In this document: piece by piece, positions 7,988-14,542 of the stretch | Layout: each line of letters opens with the position of its first letter | How positions within the stretch are numbered: the stretch's first letter is position 1 | NCBI GenBank assembly: GCA_934678955.1 | Contig: CAKUSI010000006.1 | Coordinates: forward strand, 1-34,781 | Length of the DNA stretch: 34,781 nucleotides | DNA from: an uncultured Austwickia sp. | GTDB taxonomy: Bacteria; Actinomycetota; Actinomycetes; Actinomycetales; Dermatophilaceae | Direction: 5' to 3' | Notes under the pieces: generated by a model | Seen by the model: the letters and a program-made list of their open reading frames with translations, nothing else | Databases searched by the model: none | Told to the model about the DNA's origin: nothing | Program-made: the position numbers and the translations under genes

Positions 7988-9465
7988 TCGATCTCGAAGG
8001 TGGAGTCGTTCCACGGCGCGAGCCAGATCCCGTTGGTCGGGCAGTTGGCCGGGTTTCCTCCCGCCGGAGCCTTGAACGTCTGCGCGCAGATCCCGCCGTT
8101 GGCGGGGTACCAGCCGAGCTTCTGGTCCGGGTGCCCGGCCCACTGACCACCGACGTACAGCTGGAGGGCGATGTCCCAGGTGGCATTCGGATCTGTCGAG
8201 GTCCACTTGCTGGTGTTGCTGTTGGTGTAGGAGAGGGTCTGGATGCCGTCCACCGCGAAGACGAACTTCACCTTGGACTTGTCACCCGGCGTGATGGGCA
8301 GGATGTCCACGCTGTACGTGTGCCAGCCACCGCGACCCTGGACCGCCTGTTCGATCTTGGTGCTCTTCTTGGCGACGTTGAAGCCGAGGCTCGTCGGGAA
8401 GTGAAGGGTCTGTGTCGCCTGACCAGGGGCCGAGGAATGGAAGGCCTCGAAGATGTCGACCTCGGCGGCGCTGGCGCCGTTGCGGTGCCGCAGCCAGAAC
8501 GCGGGGAACAGGCCCTGTCCGTGCGGCGTGCGGGCGCGCACCTCGTATCGACCGAAGAGGGGGTGGTATTTGCCTACGTCCCGGGAGCCGAGGAAGCCGC
8601 TCGTGTAGTTGCGCACCTTGCCGTTCGGGCAGGTGACGGTCGTCTTGCGCGCGGTCAGCTTCAGCGAGCCGCTGGAGACGTCGACGTTGTTCGGCGTGAG
8701 GCAGTGGAGCATGTGCGGATCGCCGTCGCCGTAAGTGTTGTGATATATCCTCCACGCGCTCTGGTCTACGCTGGTGCCGTTGAACTCCTCGGCGAAGGCC
8801 AGCTTCCATTCCGGCGCCGGGTCGTCCACCCGAGGGATGGCGGCGATCTTGAGGGTGCTGTCGAAGGTCAGGTCGCTGCTGCGCCACGTCGCGTTGCCGG
8901 ACTGGTGCACCTCCGCGGCGTAGTGGTTCCAGCCGCTGCGGATCTGACTGCGATCGATGGTCCACGTCTGGACGCGCTGACCGTCCCACGAGTCGACGCT
9001 CGAGGCGCTCGTCTGATGGGTGACAGTCCCCTGGGGCATGTTGGTTCGTGCGAACTCCTGGCCGTTGAGATAGAGCACGGCACCGTCGTCCACCCGTGCG
9101 GAGACCGACACCTGATCAGCGGTGTACTTCGCCGTGTCGAAGAAGAACGAGCACCGGAAGTACACCGTCTGCTGCGGAAGCCCCACGTCGGTGCGGGTGT
9201 TCTCCTGATGTCCGAAAGACATCTTGCCGAGCGGCCAGGTGGGATCCGAGAAGCCGACCGCTGCCCAGTTCGACGCGGGCGGGGCGGCGGAGTTGTAGTA
9301 GCGGCACGTTGTGTTGTCCGTGACCGGGGTGAGCGTGACGGTCGACGGGGTCGTCGTGGTCTGGGCTGTCGTGGCGGAGGCAGTCGTGGCGGTCGCGCCG
9401 GTCAGGGCGCTTCCGAGCAGCACGGATGCGGCCGCGACGACGCCCGCCAGGCGGCGGCGGGTCAT
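7960..9465 (-). CDS. Secreted GH16 family glycoside hydrolase with N-terminal accessory domain
   Basis: Probable extracellular endo-glycanase. 501 residues. Signal peptide at 1-32 (MTRRRL, hydrophobic core, ATA sites) and a Thr-rich linker, then an accessory beta-sandwich-like domain at about 41-206 with C54 and C105. The GH16 domain spans about 215-501. The GH16 signature ExDxxE is present as EVDIFE (335-340), with E335 as nucleophile and E340 as acid/base by family rule. Other conserved pieces are FAEEFNGTSVD, FGRYEVRAR and WPAFWL-like LFPAFWLR. The substrate is unknown (GH16 covers beta-1,3/1,4-glucans, galactans and others). The start ATG at 9465 has AAGGAA upstream. The accessory domain matches the C-terminus of the large secreted protein at 14539, which suggests a common ligand. 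Confidence 0.88.
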   Translation of the reverse strand: MTRRRLAGVVAAASVLLGSALTGATATTASATTAQTTTTPSTVTLTPVTDNTTCRYYNSAAPPASNWAAVGFSDPTWPLGKMSFGHQENTRTDVGLPQQTVYFRCSFFFDTAKYTADQVSVSARVDDGAVLYLNGQEFARTNMPQGTVTHQTSASSVDSWDGQRVQTWTIDRSQIRSGWNHYAAEVHQSGNATWRSSDLTFDSTLKIAAIPRVDDPAPEWKLAFAEEFNGTSVDQSAWRIYHNTYGDGDPHMLHCLTPNNVDVSSGSLKLTARKTTVTCPNGKVRNYTSGFLGSRDVGKYHPLFGRYEVRARTPHGQGLFPAFWLRHRNGASAAEVDIFEAFHSSAPGQATQTLHFPTSLGFNVAKKSTKIEQAVQGRGGWHTYSVDILPITPGDKSKVKFVFAVDGIQTLSYTNSNTSKWTSTDPNATWDIALQLYVGGQWAGHPDQKLGWYPANGGICAQTFKAPAGGNPANCPTNGIWLAPWNDSTFEIDYVRVFTPA

Positions 9466-9701
9466 GTGTGCGGTTCCTTCGTCGTGGGCGTGGAGCCGGG
9501 ACGCATCAGGAACGCGAGGGAAGGGGCGCCTGCGACGGTGGGAGTCGTCGTCGGTGCGGAACGGAGCTGCCGATGCGCTTCCGTGTCGCTCCGTCAGGTT
9601 GGCCTGAGCGCGGGGTGGCTGCTCTACGAATCGGCCTTCCGGAGAGCGATATGAGGCGCCAGGCCTTGATCGGATGAGCCGTGACTCGAGAGGTCGGCCG
9701 G
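9466..9701 (-). other. Intergenic region upstream of the GH16 gene
   Basis: 236 bp between the gmd stop and the GH16 start, both minus strand. The gap suggests that GH16 has its own promoter, but no good -35/-10 pair was found; TAGAGC on the minus strand near 9629 is a weak -10 candidate. No repeat or gene was recognised. Confidence 0.3.
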
Positions 9702-10709
9702 CTACGCCGGGTGGGCCGCCTTCATCGCGGGATCGAGCGCGTCGACCTCCGCTTGGGTCATGAGCCGCGCGAGTTCAGGTGTATGCACGGTGGCTGACCA
9801 GCCGAGCTGCTCCCTGGCCTTGCTCGCGTCGCCGATCAGCGCGTCGACTTCGGTGGGCCGAAGGTAGCGCGGGTCGAACTGGACGTGACGCTCCCAGTCG
9901 AGGCCGACGTGGGCGAAGCAGAACTCCAAGAAGTCCCGCACGCTGTATGCCGCCCCGGTGGCCAACACGTAGTCGTCCGGCTCGTCGCGTTGCAGCATGC
10001 GCCACATGCCCTCGACGTATTCCTTCGCGTAACCCCAGTCGCGGACGGCGTCGAGGTTGCCGAGGTACAGGGCGTCTTCGCGGCCTGACGCGATGAGCGC
10101 GGCGGCTTTCGCGATCTTCCGCGTGACAAACGTCTCACCACGACGGGGAGATTCGTGGTTGAAGAGGATTCCATTCGAGGCGTGGATTCCGTGCGCCTCG
10201 CGGTAATTGCGCGTGATCCAGTAGGCGTACACCTTGGCGGCGCCGTATGGAGAACGGGGATAGAACGGTGTGTTCTCGTTCTGTGGCGGCGGAGTCGCGC
10301 CGAACATTTCGGAGGAGGATGCCTGGTAGAAGCGCGTGGGCAACTGGGTCATGCGGATCGCCTCGAGCAGCCGCGTCGTGCCGACGCCCGTGCTCAACGC
10401 CGTGTATTCCGGCTCGTCGAACGACACCCGTACGTGTGACATCGCCGCAAGGTGATAGACCTCGCTCGGCTGAATCCGTTCGAGCAGGGTGACCAACCGC
10501 GAACCGTCGGTGAGATCGCCGTAGTGGAGGAACAGCCGAGCACCCGACTCGTGCGGATCCGCATACAGGTGGTCGATGCGCGCCGTGTTGAAGCTGGACG
10601 ATCGCCGGATGATCCCGTGGACCTCATACCCCTTGTCCAGGAGGAGCTCCGTCAGGTACGAGCCGTCCTGGCCCGTGATCCCGGTGATGAGCGCGATGCG
10701 CGTGGTCAT
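9702..10709 (-). CDS. gmd: GDP-mannose 4,6-dehydratase
   Basis: Converts GDP-D-mannose to GDP-4-keto-6-deoxy-D-mannose with NADP, the first step to GDP-L-fucose. 335 residues, a short-chain dehydrogenase fold with the N-terminal [10 protein letters not shown] (10-19), SSSEMFG (131-137) and the catalytic Tyr-Lys pair Y155-xxx-K159 in [23 protein letters not shown] is the hallmark of Gmd. I start at the ATG 10709, where homology begins; AAAGGA lies about 12 nt upstream. Divergent from fcl across 70 bp, so the two pathway enzymes probably share a control region. Confidence 0.95.
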   Translation of the reverse strand: MTTRIALITGITGQDGSYLTELLLDKGYEVHGIIRRSSSFNTARIDHLYADPHESGARLFLHYGDLTDGSRLVTLLERIQPSEVYHLAAMSHVRVSFDEPEYTALSTGVGTTRLLEAIRMTQLPTRFYQASSSEMFGATPPPQNENTPFYPRSPYGAAKVYAYWITRNYREAHGIHASNGILFNHESPRRGETFVTRKIAKAAALIASGREDALYLGNLDAVRDWGYAKEYVEGMWRMLQRDEPDDYVLATGAAYSVRDFLEFCFAHVGLDWERHVQFDPRYLRPTEVDALIGDASKAREQLGWSATVHTPELARLMTQAEVDALDPAMKAAHPA

Positions 10710-10779
10710 GGCAACTCGATCCTTTGGGCCGAGCCGCGTTACAGCCCAGCATGTTTCGTGTCTAGGACACACTAGGAGG
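10710..10779. promoter_or_regulatory. Divergent gmd / fcl promoter region
   Basis: Only 70 bp separate the two start codons, so both promoters must be here or inside the genes. On the plus strand TAGGAC (10763-10768) could be a -10 box that places the transcript start about 5-10 nt before the fcl GTG, which would give a very short leader. No -35 is obvious. Confidence 0.35.
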
Positions 10780-11748
10780 GTGACTGGGTACGCGTGGGAA
10801 GGGCCGTTGGACCGGCGGGAACGGGTCTTCGTCGCCGGACACCGGGGCCTCGCCGGTGGCGCCATCTGGCGTCACCTGGCGGCGCACGGTTTCACCGATC
10901 TGGTGGGGGCCTCCAGGGCCGAGCTGGACCTCCGCGAGCGCGCGGCGGTGTTCGATTACCTCGATCGGATGCGTCCCCGGGTCGTCATCGACGCAGCCGC
11001 CCGGGTCGGCGGGATCGTGGCCAATGCCACCTTCCCGGCCGAATTCCTCTCTGAGAATCTGCAGATCCAGGTGAACCTCATGGACGCCGCGCGGCACTTC
11101 CAGGTGCCGCGACTGCTCTTTCTGGGTTCGTCCTGCATCTACCCCCGGCTGGCGACACAGCCCATCCGTGAGGATTCGTTGCTGACCGGGCCGTTGGAGG
11201 AGACCAACGATGCGTACGCCATCGCCAAGATCGCCGGCATCATGGCGGTGGAGGCGGTGCGTCGCCAAGACGGGTTGCCGTGGATCAGCGCCATGCCGAC
11301 CAACCTGTATGGACCCGGCGACAATTTCCACCCGGAGCACTCGCATATTCTGCCCGCCCTGATCCGGCGCTTTCATGAGGCCACGGTGTCGGGCGCGCAG
11401 GAGGTGACGTGCTGGGGCACCGGGACTCCGCGGCGGGAATTCCTGCACGTCGACGACTTGGCGGGGGCCTGCCTGCACCTTCTCGATCACTACGACGATC
11501 CCCGGACCATCAACGTGGGCACGGGGGCGGACGTCACCATCGCCGAGGTGGCGCGACTCGTCGCCGCCACCGTCGGCTACGAGGGGGCCATCGTCTGGGA
11601 TTCGTCCCGCCCCGACGGGACACCCCGCAAGCTGCTGGACGTGTCACGGATCAGGAGCTCTGGGTGGTCCGCGTCGATCGGTCTCGCCGATGGGCTGCGC
11701 GAGACGTACCGCTGGTTCCTCGACCACCAGGGCGACTATCGCCACTGA
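10780..11748 (+). CDS. fcl: GDP-L-fucose synthase (epimerase/reductase)
   Basis: Converts GDP-4-keto-6-deoxy-D-mannose to GDP-L-fucose using NADPH, the second step after Gmd. 322 residues. Nucleotide-binding [10 protein letters not shown] (20-29), catalytic Ser in LGSSCIYP (S117/S118) and the Tyr-Lys pair Y146-xxx-K150 in [19 protein letters not shown] and [10 protein letters not shown] are also family typical. The GTG at 10780 fits the homology; AGGAGG touches it with no spacer, so the start could be leaderless, or the TTG at 10807 might be used. A terminator-like hairpin follows the stop. The last 98 bp overlap the convergent gene. Confidence 0.92.
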   Translation: MTGYAWEGPLDRRERVFVAGHRGLAGGAIWRHLAAHGFTDLVGASRAELDLRERAAVFDYLDRMRPRVVIDAAARVGGIVANATFPAEFLSENLQIQVNLMDAARHFQVPRLLFLGSSCIYPRLATQPIREDSLLTGPLEETNDAYAIAKIAGIMAVEAVRRQDGLPWISAMPTNLYGPGDNFHPEHSHILPALIRRFHEATVSGAQEVTCWGTGTPRREFLHVDDLAGACLHLLDHYDDPRTINVGTGADVTIAEVARLVAATVGYEGAIVWDSSRPDGTPRKLLDVSRIRSSGWSASIGLADGLRETYRWFLDHQGDYRH

Positions 11749-12562
11749 ACGGGGTCTCCGGACCCCGTGTGTCGCGCGGAGCCCCGTCGGCGGGCTGAGG
11801 TGACAGCGCGCCACTGAACGCGCGCAACTCGGCGCGCCTGCGCACCAACGACGGAATCGTCGAGACCGTGTTGAGGGCCGCGAGCAGGGCGTACGTGACG
11901 AAGAACAGCATCGGGACCCCCGAGAGCGCGAGGGCAAGACAGAGCACGCCCGGGTCTGCGGGCAGGTGTGCCCACGCTCGCAGACGAGCACGCGCGTCCT
12001 CGCGCGCGGCGGTGGGGCTCGGCGCTGCCCGGCCGGAGCCCTCCGGGTCCGATCGGCACCGCAGCTGCTCGCCGAGGATCTGGCTGAGGAACCGAGTGGA
12101 GGAGGCGACGCCGTACACGAGGGGCACGACGAGCAGCCCGCGGGGCAGGTCGGGCAGGAAGCGGGCGAAGTACACGAGCACGCAGGCGTGCATCGCGCCG
12201 TGGCGGGCCTGATCGCTGACGTGGTCGAGCCACTCGCCCGCGGGCCCGCCGCCGCCGCGCAGGCGGGCGAGCTGGCCGTCCGCGGAGTCCAGCGCGTAGC
12301 CCGCGGCCATGAGCGCGCCGATCAGGATGCCGAGCGGCACCGACGGGGCCAGCAATACGAGCAAGGCCAGTCCGAGGACGGAGGCCACCATGCTGAGCCC
12401 GGTCACCTGATCGGGAGTGAGGCCTAGAACGTACGAACCGGCGGCGAGGCGACGCCCGATAGGTCGATTCACCCAGCGGGTGTAGGGCGGCACACCGAGT
12501 CCCGGCTTCTGCGCCGAGGCCAGCCGATCGACCGCGTGCCGGTATTCCAGGATGAGGTTCAT
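11651..12562 (-). CDS. CDP-alcohol phosphotransferase family membrane protein
   Basis: Integral membrane enzyme of the family that transfers a phospho-alcohol from a CDP-alcohol. The complete family motif is visible: DSADGQLAR, eight residues, G, three, D, three, D (DG-xx-AR-x8-G-xxx-D-xxx-D). Several hydrophobic segments flank it. 303 residues; the final 50 are hydrophilic, Arg/Ser/Thr-rich and lie antisense to fcl, so they are probably not functionally important. I prefer ATG 12562 because GGAGGGG stands before it; GTG 12589 is the alternative. Downstream of the fucosyltransferase in the same operon. Its substrate may be a CDP-alcohol made by the TagD-like enzyme at 7364, but phospholipid synthesis cannot be excluded. 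Confidence 0.8.
   Translation of the reverse strand: MNLILEYRHAVDRLASAQKPGLGVPPYTRWVNRPIGRRLAAGSYVLGLTPDQVTGLSMVASVLGLALLVLLAPSVPLGILIGALMAAGYALDSADGQLARLRGGGGPAGEWLDHVSDQARHGAMHACVLVYFARFLPDLPRGLLVVPLVYGVASSTRFLSQILGEQLRCRSDPEGSGRAAPSPTAAREDARARLRAWAHLPADPGVLCLALALSGVPMLFFVTYALLAALNTVSTIPSLVRRRAELRAFSGALSPQPADGAPRDTRGPETPFSGDSRPGGRGTSGTSRAAHRRDRSTRTTQSS
11749..11768. terminator. Hairpin directly after fcl
   Basis: ACGGGGTC (11749-11756) and GACCCCGT (11761-11768) form a perfect 8-bp stem with a TCCG loop, starting one base after the fcl stop codon. It lies within the 3' coding end of the convergent CDP-alcohol phosphotransferase gene. No U-tract. Confidence 0.65.
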
Positions 12563-12596
12563 CGCCCGCCCCTCCTGCGTGCTCGCCACCGTGCCC

Positions 12597-13541
12597 TCAC
12601 AGGACCGTCCATTCGCGCAGGAGCAGTTCCTCGGCGCTCAAGGACGGATCGGCGAACCAGCGCCGGGGAGCGATGACGGGTCGATCTGATGTTGCGGGCG
12701 CTCCGAGCCAACCGGCCCACCAGCTGAACGAACTGTTGGCGATGACCCGCGCCCGACATGCGGCCATCAGGACGATCTCGGCGCCGTCGGTTTTGGTGAG
12801 CCCCGGCTCACACCAAACATCCTCGGGTCCGGCGAGGTGCTCGCGCACCCAGGCCACGTCGTCGCTGAACCACATCACGCGACGAAGACCTCGGCGTGCC
12901 AGTTCCTCGCGAGCCGCTTCGTAGTAGGAGATGCCCAGAGCACCGTTCGTCGCGGCGGCCGCGGCGTCGGTCACGTAGTCGCCGCGCCGGACGTGAATCG
13001 CCGCGGTGTCGGGATCGTTCAACAACTCGGCGTGGCGACGCGCGCCGGCGGGCGTCAATCCGCGGCGCAACTCCTGGAGGATCTGCTCACGGACCAGTCC
13101 GGCCACCGGGGCGAACCACGCCGGCGACTGGAAGTAGCCGACGAGGTAACACGGTGAGGATGCGTCGGTGATTGGATCGCTCGTCGCCGCCAGGTCCGTG
13201 TCGGTCAACGTACGAATCCCCGGGGTGCGGCGGCCGGCGCGATGCACGGCCGCGAGGGCGACGCCGACCGGACGCGCGAGCCGTGGCCAGCCGTCCACGA
13301 GGTGGCCGAGGGCGAGCGGGCGGTCGCCTCGGCACCGGACGGAATCCAGCACGAGGTCGACGCCTCGTGACCGCAACGCGCTGCCGAAGGCCCACTGAAA
13401 GAGCTGGTTGCCGATCCCGCCCTGCGCGGCGAGCACAATGCGGCGGCGAGGATCCCAACAGGTCGCCGGCCGCGGGCGAGCCGGCGCGGTCGTGATCGCG
13501 GTGGCGGTATGCGCCGTGTCGAGGTCCCCCACAGGTGCCAA
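12597..13541 (-). CDS. GT11-family alpha-1,2-fucosyltransferase-like
   Basis: Likely transfers L-fucose from GDP-fucose to a glycan repeat. 314 residues with the three GT11 landmarks: GGIGNQLFQ (41-49), the GDP-fucose-binding HVRRGDY (183-189) and NSSFSWWAGWLG (269-280). The nearby gmd and fcl genes supply the donor, which supports the call. The start is uncertain: TTG 13541 or GTG 13532, neither with a clear Shine-Dalgarno; the predicted promoter (TAGGAT, 13558-13553) would start the transcript within about 5 nt of the TTG. The first 30 residues are non-conserved. The next gene in the operon starts 34 bp after the stop. Confidence 0.87.
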   Translation of the reverse strand: MAPVGDLDTAHTATAITTAPARPRPATCWDPRRRIVLAAQGGIGNQLFQWAFGSALRSRGVDLVLDSVRCRGDRPLALGHLVDGWPRLARPVGVALAAVHRAGRRTPGIRTLTDTDLAATSDPITDASSPCYLVGYFQSPAWFAPVAGLVREQILQELRRGLTPAGARRHAELLNDPDTAAIHVRRGDYVTDAAAAATNGALGISYYEAAREELARRGLRRVMWFSDDVAWVREHLAGPEDVWCEPGLTKTDGAEIVLMAACRARVIANSSFSWWAGWLGAPATSDRPVIAPRRWFADPSLSAEELLLREWTVL

Positions 13542-13552
13542 CGTACACGCGA

Positions 13553-13588
13553 ATCCTATTGGTAACTAACAGTTCTCGTGTGTATGGT
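13553..13588. promoter_or_regulatory. Divergent promoters: GT11 operon and main glycan operon
   Basis: Plus strand: TTGGTA (13559-13564) and TATGGT (13583-13588) with an 18-bp spacer predict a start near 13595 and a leader of about 100 nt to the lipoprotein ATG. Minus strand: TAGGAT (13558-13553) is a likely -10 for the fucosyltransferase, with no clear -35. The two elements overlap, so the operons may compete for or share regulation. Confidence 0.5.
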
Positions 13589-13693
13589 ATAGCGACGGCT
13601 GCGCATCGACGCAGCGATTCGGGACGTCCGAGCGGCCCAGGGGATCTCAAGGGGCCGGACGTCCGGGGCGGTTGAGGGTGGGGAGAACTCGAA

Positions 13694-14542
13694 ATGGGTA
13701 GGTCTTGTCGTCATGCCCGCGGGCGGCTGGTGCTCGTGGGGGCGATGGCGGTCAGCGCAGCCGTGGGCGCCGCCGGATGTCAATATCCGCCCGGGGTGTC
13801 CGTGGCCACCGGTGCTCCCGCGACCTCGCCGGGCACGACGACGGACGGTGACGGCGCTCTTCAGGATCCGTCTGCGTCGCCGAGCCTCGCCGAGGAGGCG
13901 ACTCCGTCGGGACCAGCGAAGACGACCACTCTCGGATCCGCCGGGGACGACCCGGCGTCGTCGCCGGCTACCGGGCCGGGCAGGCCTGAACCATCGCAGC
14001 CCTCCGCCACCACGCTGCTTCCGGGCGGCGCGGCGGACGGCGCTGCTGCGCCCCCGGCCGCCGCCGGACCCGCCGATCTACCCCTGGTTCCGGCGCGCTC
14101 GGCGTGGGGAGAGCTGGACACGACCGCCGAGGCCAAGGAGGTCGCCGGGCGGCTGCAGGCGTTCCTCGCAGAGGTCGACAAGGCGAACGCCCGGGGCAGC
14201 ACCGATCAAACGGCCGTGCGAGATCTGTCGCAGGGATCCGCCCGCGCGGAGATCGAGAACTCGCTGGTCGAGATGGAGCTGGAAGGGTACCGGCAGCGAG
14301 GGGCCACGCGGCTTCTCGGCCTCTCGGTGCACCGCATGAAGCCTCCCGTGCAGCGGCTGGTCGTCGTCTGCGTGGACGACTCCGAGGTCGAGATCGTCGC
14401 GGATAACGGCTACGTCGTCCGACCCGCCTCAAAGATCTCTCGGGCGACCCTCCACGAGTACACGATGCTGCGCGTCGCTCGGGATTGGCGGGTGCTCAAG
14501 CACGATATGCCGGACGATCCTGACTGCGGACCCGTCCGATGA
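13694..14542 (+). CDS. Putative lipoprotein, first gene of the glycan operon
   Basis: Not a recognised named family. 282 residues. A basic N-terminus and hydrophobic segment end in VGAAGC with C29, a plausible but imperfect lipobox. A long Pro/Ala/Ser/Thr/Gly linker (about 30-130) would span the cell wall. The C-terminal 150 residues form a globular domain with an NTF2-like pattern: helical start (TTAEAKEVAGRLQAFLAEVD), then beta strands such as QRLVVVCVDDSEVEIV and YTMLRVARDWRVLKHD. GGGGAG precedes the ATG at 13694. The stop overlaps the next start as ATGA. It probably works outside the cell with the large secreted protein encoded next; that role is inference. Confidence 0.7.
   Translation: MGRSCRHARGRLVLVGAMAVSAAVGAAGCQYPPGVSVATGAPATSPGTTTDGDGALQDPSASPSLAEEATPSGPAKTTTLGSAGDDPASSPATGPGRPEPSQPSATTLLPGGAADGAAAPPAAAGPADLPLVPARSAWGELDTTAEAKEVAGRLQAFLAEVDKANARGSTDQTAVRDLSQGSARAEIENSLVEMELEGYRQRGATRLLGLSVHRMKPPVQRLVVVCVDDSEVEIVADNGYVVRPASKISRATLHEYTMLRVARDWRVLKHDMPDDPDCGPVR

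Noticed and set aside
8131..9654. 507-codon plus-strand open frame opposite GH16
   Set aside because: GH16 on the minus strand has signal peptide and catalytic motif; the opposite frame is a third-position GC artefact.
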